From Salegentibacter sp. Hel_I_6 (GTDB lineage: Bacteria > Bacteroidota > Bacteroidia > Flavobacteriales > Flavobacteriaceae), in NCBI RefSeq assembly GCF_000745315.1, contig NZ_JQNQ01000001.1, forward strand, positions 1,736,001 to 1,800,000: a stretch of 64,000 nucleotides of DNA, written 5' to 3'. A program made the translations under genes and the position numbers. Positions within the stretch are counted from its first letter, which is position 1; each line of letters begins with the position of its first letter. The notes beneath the pieces were generated by a model. It searched no databases, was not told where the DNA came from, and saw only the letters and a program-made list of their open reading frames with translations. Below are positions 44,810-54,204 of the stretch, in pieces.

Positions 44810-46348
44810 TTATTTTTTCATCCAGGTCTTAAAGTCAACTTCTTGCTGAATGATCTCTTTTAAATCTGTAATGGCAACACGTTTTTGTTCCATAGAATCT
44901 CTAAAACGTACGGTCACTTTTTTATCCTCCAAAGAATCGTGATCTACCGTGATACAAAGGGGAGTTCCTGCAGCATCCTGTCTTCTGTATCTTCGCCCAA
45001 TCGCATCTTTTTCATCATATTGAACTCTAAAATCCCATTTTAATTCTTCGATAATTTCGTGGGCAAGCTCTGGCAAACCATCTTTTTTAACCAACGGAAG
45101 GACAGCAGCTTTAGTTGGTGCAAGAACAGCCGGTAATTTTAAAACCGTTCTGGTTGTTCCACCTTCCAGTTCTTCTTCTTTTAATGAAGCTGAAAAAACT
45201 GCTAAAAACATTCTGTCTAAACCAATAGAAGTTTCAATTACATAAGGCACATAATTTTCTTTCATTTCGGGATCGTAGAAACGCAATTTCTTTCCTGAAT
45301 GTTCTTCGTGTGCTTTAAGGTCAAAATCTGTTCTGGAGTGAATTCCTTCCAATTCTTTAAAGCCGAAAGGAAAATTAAATTCTATATCGGTAGCCGCATT
45401 AGCATAATGCGCCATTTTTTCGTGATCGTGGAAACGGTAATTTTCTTCACCTAAACCAAGGGAAGCATGCCATTTTTGGCGGGTTTCTTTCCAGTGCTCA
45501 AACCATTTTAGTTCTTCGCCGGGACGCACAAAAAACTGCATTTCCATTTGTTCAAATTCCCGTTGACGAAATATAAACTGTCTGGCAACAATTTCATTCC
45601 TGAAAGCTTTTCCTATTTGCGCAATTCCGAATGGAATTTTCATTCTTCCAGTTTTTTGTACGTTGGAAAAATTTACAAAAATACCCTGAGCAGTTTCAGG
45701 GCGCAAATATAGATCTGTAGCAGAATCGGCTGATGCTCCTAATTTAGTACCAAACATCAGGTTAAACTGTTTTACATCAGTCCAGTTTTTAGAACCGGTT
45801 TCAGGGCAGGCAATTTCCAACTCTTCAATTAGCGCTTTTACATCGGCTAAATTTTCTTCGGTAAGTGATTTCGCAAGGCGTTCAAGAATTGCTTTTTCTT
45901 CCTCTTTATAACGAATCACCCGGGGATTAGTTGTTACAAATTCTTCCTCATTAAACTTATCTCCAAAACGTTTCTTAGCTTTTACTATTTCCTTCTGCGC
46001 TTTTTGATTGATCTTTTCAGCATAGTCTTCAACCAAAACATCGGCGCGATAACGCTTTTTAGAATCTTTATTATCAATTAAAGGATCGTTAAACGCATCT
46101 ACGTGGCCGGAAGCTTTCCAGGTGGTTGGGTGCATTAAAATAGCCGCATCCAAACCAACGATGTTCTGGTGTAACTGCACCATACTTTTCCACCAGTACT
46201 CTTTGATGTTTTTCTTTAATTCGGCTCCATTTTGCCCGTAATCGTAAACAGCGCTAAGTCCGTCGTATATTTCACTCGATGCAAAAATATACCCATACTC
46301 CTTAGCATGGGATATTACATTTTTAAAAAAGTCTTCTTGTTTTGCCAT
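44810..46348 (-). CDS. glyS: Glycyl-tRNA synthetase (alpha2 type)
   Basis: The 512-residue eukaryote/archaea-like dimeric glycine-tRNA ligase. Motif 2 region AFRNEIVARQFIFRQREFEQ begins at FRNE, the motif 3 GLDRMFLAVF sequence is present, and the C-terminal anticodon-binding domain follows. Many Bacteroidota use this single-chain type instead of GlyQ/GlyS. Confidence 0.96.
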   Translation of the reverse strand: MAKQEDFFKNVISHAKEYGYIFASSEIYDGLSAVYDYGQNGAELKKNIKEYWWKSMVQLHQNIVGLDAAILMHPTTWKASGHVDAFNDPLIDNKDSKKRYRADVLVEDYAEKINQKAQKEIVKAKKRFGDKFNEEEFVTTNPRVIRYKEEEKAILERLAKSLTEENLADVKALIEELEIACPETGSKNWTDVKQFNLMFGTKLGASADSATDLYLRPETAQGIFVNFSNVQKTGRMKIPFGIAQIGKAFRNEIVARQFIFRQREFEQMEMQFFVRPGEELKWFEHWKETRQKWHASLGLGEENYRFHDHEKMAHYANAATDIEFNFPFGFKELEGIHSRTDFDLKAHEEHSGKKLRFYDPEMKENYVPYVIETSIGLDRMFLAVFSASLKEEELEGGTTRTVLKLPAVLAPTKAAVLPLVKKDGLPELAHEIIEELKWDFRVQYDEKDAIGRRYRRQDAAGTPLCITVDHDSLEDKKVTVRFRDSMEQKRVAITDLKEIIQQEVDFKTWMKK

Positions 46349-46359
46349 GGCACAAAAAT

Positions 46360-46390
46360 AAAAAAACCGCCCTGATAAACAGCAGGGCGG
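46360..46390 (-). terminator. Terminator after the coiled-coil protein gene
   Basis: CCGCCCTG (46367-46374) pairs with CAGGGCGG (46383-46390); the minus strand then runs into seven T. Confidence 0.85.
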
Positions 46391-46411
46391 CCTTTGAATT
46401 TTAGGTTTTAA

Positions 46412-47296
46412 TTATCTTAGACTAAAAGAGGCCGTTCCCAGCAGAGTGGCATCAGCATAAACATATACTTTATAAGTACCTTCCAGTAATTTATCTTCAT
46501 TGGTATTAGCCAGCAAGCAAACATCAAGTTCATTATTTTCGTAATAAACCTTTGAAGCTGCACTATAAACCATAGCGCCACCATCGTGCTCTACCACAAT
46601 TTCATCGCCTACCAGTTCATTTTCAGGATTGTAAACCTGCACATACATATTACGCTCTCCCGGCCCGGCAAGGTCGTTGGCAGTTATCGTAAAGCAAGTT
46701 CTAACCTGGTCTATCCTCCTGGTTCGCTCATTTTCTACCAATTTTCCGCTATTTCTAACAATAACACCTTCCCCACGTAAACTGGTGATTTTAAGTTGCG
46801 ATGCACGATCTACTTTGTTAGAAAGATCCTGGTTAGTTGTTTGAAGGGAATCAGAAACACGGGTTCTTTGTTCAAGAATAACATTGGTACTATCCAAAGT
46901 TTGTGTCATCATTTGGTTTTGACGATTTAAACTGTCAACCACTCTAAACAAACGATCCTTTTCTGATTTTAGATTACTAATCTCCCTACGGTAGCGGGAA
47001 ATTAAAACCAGGTTCGCTTCATTATCCTCTACAGAATCAAGCAAACGCTCAATTCTATTTCGGGCATCTACCAGGTTTTGATCCATAATTTCATTCTCAT
47101 CTATGGCTTCATCATACTTAATGATCAAATCATTAAGCTCGTCTTCAATTACCTCTTTTTCTTTGGTAAGAATGGCCTTATTTTCTTTCTCCTCGTTATA
47201 GAATTTAATTGTATAGATACCTAAGGCCAATAAGGCCACAGCTAAAACTCCGGTTAAAATTTTAAGCGCGGTGTTGTTTTTCTTTTCGGTCATCAT
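46412..47296 (-). CDS. Membrane-anchored coiled-coil protein
   Basis: A 294-residue protein: short basic N-terminus, one membrane helix (about 10-28), a coiled coil (about 32-170, KENKAILTKEKEVIEDELN and later), and a beta-rich C-terminal domain ending with VYADATLLGTASFSLR. It looks like a periplasmic stalk with a head domain. I do not recognise a characterised family, though proteins of this layout occur beside comF/glyS in Flavobacteriia as I recall. Two ATGs lie at the start; either is possible. Confidence 0.7.
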   Translation of the reverse strand: MMTEKKNNTALKILTGVLAVALLALGIYTIKFYNEEKENKAILTKEKEVIEDELNDLIIKYDEAIDENEIMDQNLVDARNRIERLLDSVEDNEANLVLISRYRREISNLKSEKDRLFRVVDSLNRQNQMMTQTLDSTNVILEQRTRVSDSLQTTNQDLSNKVDRASQLKITSLRGEGVIVRNSGKLVENERTRRIDQVRTCFTITANDLAGPGERNMYVQVYNPENELVGDEIVVEHDGGAMVYSAASKVYYENNELDVCLLANTNEDKLLEGTYKVYVYADATLLGTASFSLR

Positions 47297-47357
47297 ATTA
47301 ATAAATTTTGTTTGTAAATTTAGGAGTTTATTAAGGTAACCCGCAAGGTCTTAACAA

Positions 47358-48038
47358 ATGTTTCACGATTTAGCAAATTTGTTCTATCCTAAAATATGCA
47401 ATTGCTGCGACAGCTTATTGTTAAAGGCTGAAAAAGTGATTTGTACCACCTGTTTACATCAATTACCCACAACAGGCTACCATTTTGATAACGAGAATGC
47501 CACTAAAAAAGTATTTGACGCTCGCTTAAGGATTGAAAATGCAACTTCTTTACTTTATTTTAAAAAGAAGGGAATAGTTCAAAATCTAATTCATAACCTT
47601 AAATATCGAAAACAGGAGGAAGTTGGAAGTTTCCTTGGAAAATGGCTTGGTGAAGAAATTTCTTCCCACCCAGGTTTCAAAGACATTGATTGTGTAATCC
47701 CTGTTCCACTTCACCGCAAAAAGTTAAAAAAAAGAGGTTTTAATCAGGTAACAGAATTTGGGCAGGAACTCGCAAAAATCCTAGACGCTGACTTTGTAGA
47801 AGATGTTTTAGTAAAGAAATCAGGTTCAAGAACACAAACCTTGAAAAAGAGACTTGGTAGATGGGGCCATATTGACGCTACTTTCATGCTAGAAAATGCT
47901 GAAAAAATTCAAAATAAACATATTTTACTGGTAGACGATCTGGTCACCACGGGTGCAACCCTTGAAGCCTGCGGAAATAAACTTCTTAAAATTAAAAACA
48001 CCAAATTAAGTATTGCCACGATGGCAATTACAGATTGA
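47358..48038 (+). CDS. comF: ComF family protein (phosphoribosyltransferase fold)
   Basis: A 226-residue ComF, needed for DNA uptake in competent species. It has an N-terminal zinc ribbon (Cys14, Cys17, Cys29, Cys32), the linker region LIHNLKYRK, and the PRPP loop VDDLVTTGAT near residues 192-201. Start is ATG at 47358, diverging from the coiled-coil gene. Confidence 0.9.
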   Translation: MFHDLANLFYPKICNCCDSLLLKAEKVICTTCLHQLPTTGYHFDNENATKKVFDARLRIENATSLLYFKKKGIVQNLIHNLKYRKQEEVGSFLGKWLGEEISSHPGFKDIDCVIPVPLHRKKLKKRGFNQVTEFGQELAKILDADFVEDVLVKKSGSRTQTLKKRLGRWGHIDATFMLENAEKIQNKHILLVDDLVTTGATLEACGNKLLKIKNTKLSIATMAITD

Positions 48039-48096
48039 TACCCGCGTTAAAACCTAAAATAATTGTTTCTTTGTCTTAAGATTTCATTTTTTAATT

Positions 48097-49710
48097 ATGT
48101 TGAAACGAATTCCAGGAATTTTACTTGTTGCTGCCTTACTTTTGCTTTGTGTGCAATGCGCAAAAAAAGGAATGCCTCAAGGCGGCCCCGAAGACGAAGA
48201 GCCACCAAAATTTATTAGGGCAAATCCTGAAAATTATAATACTAATTTTAAAGCAGAGGAAATTAGAATATTCTTTAATGAATATGTAAAATTAGAAAAT
48301 GCCCGACAACAAATAGTAATTTCACCACCAATAAATCCTCGCCCAAACATTATTCCTATGGGGAATGCGCGCAAAGATGTGCGTATTCAAAACCTGGATT
48401 CTCTTCAGGAAAACACTACCTACACCGTTAATTTTGGAAAAAGTATTGTAGATAATAATGAGGGCAATCCACTACCCTATTTTAAATATGTTTTTTCAAC
48501 CGGGGATTATCTTGATTCATTGAAGATTTCAGGAACAATCAAAGATGCTAATTTGAAAGCACCGGCAGAATTCATTTCGATATTCTTATACGCTGTAGAT
48601 TCTACTTTTTCAGATTCCCTGGTTTATAAAGAGATTCCAAGATATATCACTTATACCTTAGATAGTAGTGTGAATTTTGAATTAGAAAATCTTAAGGAAG
48701 GTACTTACCAAATCCTTGCTGTAGAAGATAAAAATGATAATTATAACTTTAATCCTAAAAATGAAAAAATAGGCTTTATTGAAAATTATATTACACTACC
48801 TACTGATTCTACTTACAATATTACGATTTTCAAAGAAGAATTGGAATTTCAAGCCCAGCGACCAAAATTTCTAAAAGGCAATCAAATTTTATTTGGTTAC
48901 CAGGGAAAAAAAGGACTTGATAGCCTTAAAATAAATTTATTGACTCCCTCACCAGCTGGTTACGAATCTCGAATTGTTAAAGATAGGCAAACCGATACTC
49001 TATATTACTGGTATAACATAAGGCCGGAAAATGATAGCCTTTCTTTTGAAGTAGTTACCCCAAAAAAGCGAGACACTCTATTTACAAAAATTTCTGAAGC
49101 CCCACGAGACTCTCTCACTATTTCTTCGGAGCCTGCAGGTGGAATAGAATTCGCCCAGAACTTTAAGCTTCGTGCCAATACCCCAATTACAGATTTCAAT
49201 CAGGATTTAATAAGCATTAGAGACGGGGACTCTGCATTGGTTCCTTTTAATACCGAAATGAGACGCCTTGAAAACGAAATCGTAATCTCGTTTGAAAAAG
49301 AAGAAAGCTCAAAATATCAAATCTTGACCTTACCCGGCGCGGTAACTGATATTTTTGGAGATACCAACGATACTATTCGCAATACCCTAAGCACCAAATC
49401 TTATGCAGATTATGGCAGCATTATTTTAACCCTGCAAAATGTAAAACGTTATCCGGTGCTGGTTCAGCTTACTAACGTGAAAGGTGAAGTTCAACACGAA
49501 AAATATTCTAATGGCGATAACAGTTTTCATTTTCGATTCTTAAAACCGGAAAAATACCTCATCAGGGTAATTTTTGATGATAATGAAAATGGAAAATGGG
49601 ATACCGGAAATTATCTAAATAGAATCCAACCTGAAGAAATTCAATATTATAGAGATACTATCCCCGTAAGGGCTAATTGGGATATGCCCGAGACTTTTAC
49701 TTTAGAGTAA
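48097..49710 (+). CDS. Ig-like (Big_5) domain lipoprotein
   Basis: A 537-residue lipoprotein (Cys21, in CVQCAKKG, then PQGGPEDEEPPKF) with a Big_5 Ig-like domain at the start (IRIFFNEYVKLENARQ and TYTVNFGKSIVDNNEGN) and further beta domains, including a carboxypeptidase-regulatory-like segment (FELENLKEGTYQILAVED). Common in Flavobacteriia; role unknown. It overlaps the end of the converging amidohydrolase gene by 14 bases. Confidence 0.86.
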   Translation: MLKRIPGILLVAALLLLCVQCAKKGMPQGGPEDEEPPKFIRANPENYNTNFKAEEIRIFFNEYVKLENARQQIVISPPINPRPNIIPMGNARKDVRIQNLDSLQENTTYTVNFGKSIVDNNEGNPLPYFKYVFSTGDYLDSLKISGTIKDANLKAPAEFISIFLYAVDSTFSDSLVYKEIPRYITYTLDSSVNFELENLKEGTYQILAVEDKNDNYNFNPKNEKIGFIENYITLPTDSTYNITIFKEELEFQAQRPKFLKGNQILFGYQGKKGLDSLKINLLTPSPAGYESRIVKDRQTDTLYYWYNIRPENDSLSFEVVTPKKRDTLFTKISEAPRDSLTISSEPAGGIEFAQNFKLRANTPITDFNQDLISIRDGDSALVPFNTEMRRLENEIVISFEKEESSKYQILTLPGAVTDIFGDTNDTIRNTLSTKSYADYGSIILTLQNVKRYPVLVQLTNVKGEVQHEKYSNGDNSFHFRFLKPEKYLIRVIFDDNENGKWDTGNYLNRIQPEEIQYYRDTIPVRANWDMPETFTLE

Positions 49711-50476
49711 ATTCATCTCTATCCTGTAAGAACTTTAAATGGCTTCGAGTTTCTTCTAAATGCTTCTTATCAAGTGTAATTTCTTTTACAAAGACTTCTT
49801 CACGATCCAATTCGGTTAAATTTGCACCTAAACAATCGTACGCCGCGGTGTGCCCATTATAGACATATCCATCGCCATCTTTTCCGGTTCGGTTTAAGCC
49901 AATGCAGTAACTCATATTTTCTATTGCTCGTGCTTTTAAAAGCGTATCCCACGCAAAAACGCGCTTACTGGGCCAATTTGCAACGTAAATCAAAAGATCA
50001 TAATCTTCAGTATTTCTTGCAAAAACGGGAAAACGAAGATCATAACAAACCAACGGGCAAATCTTCCATCCTTTATATTCAACTATTAATCTATCTTTTC
50101 CCGCGGTATAGGTTTGATCTTCTTTAGCCAGTGTAAACGTATGTCGCTTGTCGTAGATTTTATAATTTCCGTCAGGAAAAACGAAGAAAAGCCGGTTATA
50201 ATAGTCCTCGTTTTCAGTAATAATTACACTTCCGGTTACCGCTGCGTCTTTTAATTTTGCCATTTCTCGCATCCATTGCAGCGTTAAACCATCGGTTTTT
50301 TCAGCTAATTGCTCAGCGTTCATACTAAATCCCGTAGTAAACATTTCAGGAAGTACAATTAAATCAACGCCTTCTGAAAGTGCTTTAATCTCTTTTGAGA
50401 AGAAACTGCGGTTAGCCTGTGGGTCTTCCCATTTTAAATTTGCCTGAATTAAGGCGGTGTTTAGTTTTTGTGCCAT
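49697..50476 (-). CDS. Nitrilase-superfamily amidohydrolase (omega-amidase-like)
   Basis: The 259-residue protein, starting at ATG 50476 (MAQKLNTALIQ), has the Glu-Lys-Cys triad of nitrilases: Glu44 (LPEMFTTGF), Lys110 (YDKRHTF) and Cys144 (LVCYDLRFP). The MFTTGFSM sequence is typical of the omega-amidase branch that hydrolyses alpha-ketoglutaramate. The longer frame upstream (5 residues) adds no conserved sequence. Confidence 0.88.
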   Translation of the reverse strand: MAQKLNTALIQANLKWEDPQANRSFFSKEIKALSEGVDLIVLPEMFTTGFSMNAEQLAEKTDGLTLQWMREMAKLKDAAVTGSVIITENEDYYNRLFFVFPDGNYKIYDKRHTFTLAKEDQTYTAGKDRLIVEYKGWKICPLVCYDLRFPVFARNTEDYDLLIYVANWPSKRVFAWDTLLKARAIENMSYCIGLNRTGKDGDGYVYNGHTAAYDCLGANLTELDREEVFVKEITLDKKHLEETRSHLKFLQDRDEFTLK

Positions 50477-50577
50477 ATTCAAAATTACCAAATTTTAAAT
50501 TTCTGCTGCTAAATCCTTGTTAAACAATTGTAGAAAACTCGCATAATGGATAGTTTTAATCTATAAATAACTTTGAT

Positions 50578-51087
50578 ATGAAAGTAGATACATTGCTTAA
50601 AAAAGATTCTTTTTCTTCAGCTGCCGGTCGCGGGCTCATGGCCGGAATTATTGGAGGACTCGCCGGAACAGCCGTAAAAAGTCTTGTGGAACATTTTCTG
50701 CCAGTTAGAAAAATAGAGCAACGATCTGCACAAATCAAAATCGTAGATGACCTCTCTACTAAAATTACCGGTTCTCCTATAAGTGTCCAAAATGAAGAAT
50801 TAGCTGAACAATTAGTTAATTTCCCAATTGGCGCCAGTGTGGGTGCCGCTTATGGATACGGAAAAAGAGATAATGATGAATTGAATTTGAAAGATGGAAT
50901 TATCCTTGGAAGTTCTACCTGGATCACTACCCACGAAACTTCCCTGCCAATGATGGGGCTTGAACCCAAACCCACAGATGTCCCTATTAGAATGCAAATG
51001 AACGAGCTTTTCGCGCATGTACTTTTTGGGATTACTACTGAAGTTGTTCGAAGCACGATGCTCAAAAAATTAAACGAAAGAAATTAA
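50578..51087 (+). CDS. DUF1440/YagU-like membrane protein
   Basis: A 169-residue protein with glycine-rich membrane segments (GLMAGIIGGLAGTAVKSLVE; FPIGASVGAAYGYG), the THETSLPMMGLEP segment and an amphipathic end (LFAHVLFGITTEVVR), matching the YagU family of inner membrane proteins with a role in acid response in E. coli. It converges on the helicase gene and both stops share one TTAA (51084-51087). A TAACTTTG box (50568-50575) lies only 2 bases before the start. Confidence 0.78.
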   Translation: MKVDTLLKKDSFSSAAGRGLMAGIIGGLAGTAVKSLVEHFLPVRKIEQRSAQIKIVDDLSTKITGSPISVQNEELAEQLVNFPIGASVGAAYGYGKRDNDELNLKDGIILGSSTWITTHETSLPMMGLEPKPTDVPIRMQMNELFAHVLFGITTEVVRSTMLKKLNERN

Positions 51088-53558
51088 TTTTCCAGGCTTT
51101 TTAGCATTTTTCTAATCCTGTCTTCCAATTTTTCTGAAGATAATTTTTCGCGTAACCTATCAGTAATGATCGGGAATGAAAACGGCGTGGGTTTTTCACA
51201 ATTCTTCCAAACGATTTTTTGATGATGAATTCGTTCTAAAGCCTGTCGTAAACGGCCTTCCTCCAACTGATGCTCAAAAGTTTCTCTAAAGGATTGTAAA
51301 TACAATAAGTTATCATCTTCATAATCTTTAAAAACGCTAAAAAGCAATTGTGAGCTACTTTGCAGATGTTTGCTTTTAATCAGTTTATTTGGATAACCGG
51401 TAAAAACCATTCCTGCAATTACTGCAATATCTCTAAATTTTCGCCGGGCCATTTCAGTAGCGTTTAAACTCTTATAAAGATCATCCATTAAGTATGCTGC
51501 GGAAAATAAGTCGTTATCCAAAACTTGTTGCATATCAATTTCCTGGTCTGAAAGTAATTCAAACCCATAATCGTTAAAAGCAATACTGAAAGAAATTGGT
51601 GAGAGTAAACTGATGCGATAGGCCAATAAACTTCCCAAAGCCTCGTGTACAAATCTTCCTTCAAAAGGATAAAAGATTGCGTGATAACCTTCCCGGGTTT
51701 TAAAAGTTTCGATTAAAAACTCATCCTGCTTCGGAATAATCGATTCTTTTTGCTGCCTTTCCAGAATTGGCTGTAAAGCTTTTAATTCCAATGACTTTTC
51801 CGCTGCACCGGAAGAAACAGATGCAGAAGCCGCGTACATTTCTTCCCGAAGCAATTCACTCATTTGTGCAGAAAATGCCATTCTCCCGCCCATCCAACTG
51901 GGCACTTTCGAAGTTTTTTTCTTAGATTTTCTCACCAGAACCTGCATACTTTTTATGCGCACTAATTCCAGGTTTCTGCCGGCAAAAGTGAATACATCTC
52001 CCGGTGTAAGTTTGGAAATAAACCATTCTTCGATAGTGCCAATATAGCCTCCTTTTAAATATTTTACGCTTAGCACCGCATCGCTAACAATCGTTCCGAT
52101 TTGCAAACGGTGACGCATCGCTATCCCGCGGTTATTTACTTTAAAACGACCGTCTTCTTCAATCTCAATTTTCTTGTATTCATCATAAGCCTGCAAACTC
52201 TGGCTTCCTTTAGTTACAAAATTCAATAGCCAAAGCCATTCATCCTCAGTAATGCCCTGGAAACAAAACGTAGATTTAATTTCGGGCCAGATTTCCTTCG
52301 GAAAAAACCCATTGGAAACCGCCAAAGTTGTGAGGTATTGCACCAGGACATCAAAACTTAGCAAATATGGAATTCTATCCTCTACCGCAGTCTTCTGTAC
52401 CGCTTTTTGCAATGCAGAAGCTTCAATAAGTTCTATGGCGTGCGTAGGTAAAAAATGGATCACACTTTCTTTACCCGGTTGGTGGCCACTTCTTCCCGCG
52501 CGTTGTAAAAACCTGGCCACACCCTTTGGCCCACCAATTTGAATAATAGTTTCTACAGGCGCGAAATCTACTCCTAAATCAAGGCTGGAAGTGCAAACCA
52601 CGGCTTTTAAAGTTTCATTTCTAATGGCCTGTTCTACCCAAAGCCTAGTTTCCTTGTTAATACTGCCGTGGTGCATTGCTACTTCTCCGGCAAACTCTGG
52701 ATATTTATGCATTAATTTCTGAAACCAAAGTTCGCATTGCGAACGGGTATTGGTAAAGAGTAATGTAGTTCTGGAATTTTTTATAATCGGAACTACCTCA
52801 TCAATCAAGTGTAAACCCAAATGACCTCTCCAGGGAAACTTTTCCATTTTCTCTGGAATAATAGATTTCACGCTGATCTTCTTCTTCAAATTCGCTCTTA
52901 TCAATACTGAATTCTGAAAAGCTTCGGAATTTGGGCCGAGCAAAACTTCCCGTGCCTGTTCTAAATTCCCAATCGTGGCCGAGATTCCCCAAATTCGCAA
53001 ATTTTCTGAAACCGTTTTTAAGCGAGATAACGCCAGTTCCATTTGCACGCCGCGTTTGGTGCCAAGCAATTCGTGCCATTCATCCACAACTACAGCACTT
53101 AGATTTTTAAAAGTTTTATCGTAGTTTTTTGAAGAAAGCAACAATTGCAAACTTTCGGGTGTGGTAATCAACAAATCGGGCATTGATTTTTTTTGTGCAG
53201 CACGAACTTTTTGTGGGGTATCTCCCGTGCGAATTCCTACCGTTAATCCGCTTTCTATTTCATCGGCAAAACGTTGCGCTGCCTGTTCAATTTCTACCGA
53301 AAGAGCACGAAGTGGCGTGATCCAAATAGCCTTCAAACCTTTTTTATGAGAGCTATTATAATTAGGGTTTTTCTTTAAATAATCTAATACAATCGGCACC
53401 CATAGCGCGTAAGTTTTTCCGCTTCCCGTAGGTGCGTTTAGAAGTCCGTTTTTTCCTTGTAAAAAAGCAGTCCAGGTTTGCTTTTGAAAAGCAAAAGGCT
53501 TCCAGTCCTGGTTAGAAAACCAGATTTCGGCAATTTTTGTGAGTTGATCTCTATTCAT
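51084..53558 (-). CDS. Ligase-associated DNA damage response helicase (Lhr-like)
   Basis: An 824-residue superfamily 2 helicase with APTGSGKT (42-49), DEWH (159-162), SATIGN and QRAGRSGHQPG, followed by the Lhr-type winged-helix and accessory domains. This short Lhr form is encoded with an ATP-dependent ligase and an MBL exonuclease in bacteria and is named for that link. Here a DUF559 gene and repeats intervene between ligase and helicase. Confidence 0.92.
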   Translation of the reverse strand: MNRDQLTKIAEIWFSNQDWKPFAFQKQTWTAFLQGKNGLLNAPTGSGKTYALWVPIVLDYLKKNPNYNSSHKKGLKAIWITPLRALSVEIEQAAQRFADEIESGLTVGIRTGDTPQKVRAAQKKSMPDLLITTPESLQLLLSSKNYDKTFKNLSAVVVDEWHELLGTKRGVQMELALSRLKTVSENLRIWGISATIGNLEQAREVLLGPNSEAFQNSVLIRANLKKKISVKSIIPEKMEKFPWRGHLGLHLIDEVVPIIKNSRTTLLFTNTRSQCELWFQKLMHKYPEFAGEVAMHHGSINKETRLWVEQAIRNETLKAVVCTSSLDLGVDFAPVETIIQIGGPKGVARFLQRAGRSGHQPGKESVIHFLPTHAIELIEASALQKAVQKTAVEDRIPYLLSFDVLVQYLTTLAVSNGFFPKEIWPEIKSTFCFQGITEDEWLWLLNFVTKGSQSLQAYDEYKKIEIEEDGRFKVNNRGIAMRHRLQIGTIVSDAVLSVKYLKGGYIGTIEEWFISKLTPGDVFTFAGRNLELVRIKSMQVLVRKSKKKTSKVPSWMGGRMAFSAQMSELLREEMYAASASVSSGAAEKSLELKALQPILERQQKESIIPKQDEFLIETFKTREGYHAIFYPFEGRFVHEALGSLLAYRISLLSPISFSIAFNDYGFELLSDQEIDMQQVLDNDLFSAAYLMDDLYKSLNATEMARRKFRDIAVIAGMVFTGYPNKLIKSKHLQSSSQLLFSVFKDYEDDNLLYLQSFRETFEHQLEEGRLRQALERIHHQKIVWKNCEKPTPFSFPIITDRLREKLSSEKLEDRIRKMLKSLEN

Positions 53559-53598
53559 GTCTTAACCCTTCTGTCTTATTAAGCTAACGCTGAAAAAT

Positions 53599-53701
53599 CC
53601 ACCTTCCCTTTTAAGGGAAGGTGCTATTTTTATTTCTTTTAATTAACCCCCACAAAGTTCCCCTCCTTCTCAAGGAGGGATGCCCGACAGGGCGGGGTAT
53701 T
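53599..53701. repeat. Palindromic repeat unit, copy 1 (after DUF559 gene)
   Basis: Three hairpins in a row: CACCTTCCCTT with its mirror (53600-53623), CCCTCCTT-CTC-AAGGAGGG (53661-53679) and GCCC-GACA-GGGC (53682-53693). A 46-base core (53653-53698) is 43/46 identical to the core of copy 2 (54156-54201); the three differences are transitions. It begins right after the DUF559 stop. Confidence 0.85.
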
Positions 53702-54064
53702 TCACTTCTTAAAATTATCCTCAATCCCTTTCAAAACCGAAGGTAAAAAGTCAAACACCATTTTATTTTCGAAACGTATCACCTTAAACCCAAAAGATTC
53801 CAACTTTTTCGTTCGTTTTTCATCTTTTTCGTCAGCCAGAGGATTTTTGTGTACTTCCCCATCTAATTCAATTATTAGTTGCTCTTTCGCGCAATAAAAA
53901 TCGACTATAAAATTTTCTATACTATGTTGTCTCCTAAACTTCCTGCCCTTAAATTTTCTTCGTTGTAACTGTTTCCATAAAAATGCTTCAGCTGGAGTTA
54001 GATTATTCCTCAACGTTTTCCTGTAGGATTCCAGATTTTTTCTGTTGTGGTTTGGTTTTTCCAT
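53702..54064 (-). CDS. DUF559 endonuclease domain protein
   Basis: A 120-residue protein of the DUF559 (Vsr/PD-(D/E)xK-like) type: NNLTPAEAFLWKQLQRRKF, then RQHSIENFIVDFYC with a candidate catalytic Asp, LIIELDGEVH with Glu-x-Asp, and FKVIRFEN. Such proteins are predicted nucleases. It sits between the ligase and helicase genes, and repeat units lie on both sides of it. No transposase is near. It may be carried as a cassette with the repeat. Confidence 0.85.
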   Translation of the reverse strand: MEKPNHNRKNLESYRKTLRNNLTPAEAFLWKQLQRRKFKGRKFRRQHSIENFIVDFYCAKEQLIIELDGEVHKNPLADEKDEKRTKKLESFGFKVIRFENKMVFDFLPSVLKGIEDNFKK

Positions 54065-54111
54065 TGTTTTTCAGTTTTGTCCTGGAACCCTTCCGTCATT
54101 CCTTCGGAATG

Positions 54112-54204
54112 CCACCTTCCCTTAAAAAGGGAAGGAGCTCTTAAAATATTCCCGTCAAAGTTCCCCTCCTTTTCAAGGAGGGGTGCCCGATAGGGCGGGG
54201 TGGT
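54112..54204. repeat. Palindromic repeat unit, copy 2 (after ligase gene)
   Basis: Hairpins CCTTCCCTT-AAA-AAGGGAAGG (54115-54135), CCCCTCCTT-TTC-AAGGAGGGG (54163-54183) and GCCC-GATA-GGGC (54185-54196). It begins right after the ligase stop and is the partner of the unit at 53599-53701. A further small hairpin (54097-54111, CATTCC/GGAATG) lies toward the DUF559 start. Confidence 0.85.

Noticed and set aside
46353..46360. TATTTTTG box before glyS
   Set aside because: It is part of the T tract of the preceding terminator and lies 5 bases before the start.
46349..46411. T-box or other riboswitch before glyS
   Set aside because: The 63-base gap is filled by the upstream gene's terminator and has no room for a riboswitch.
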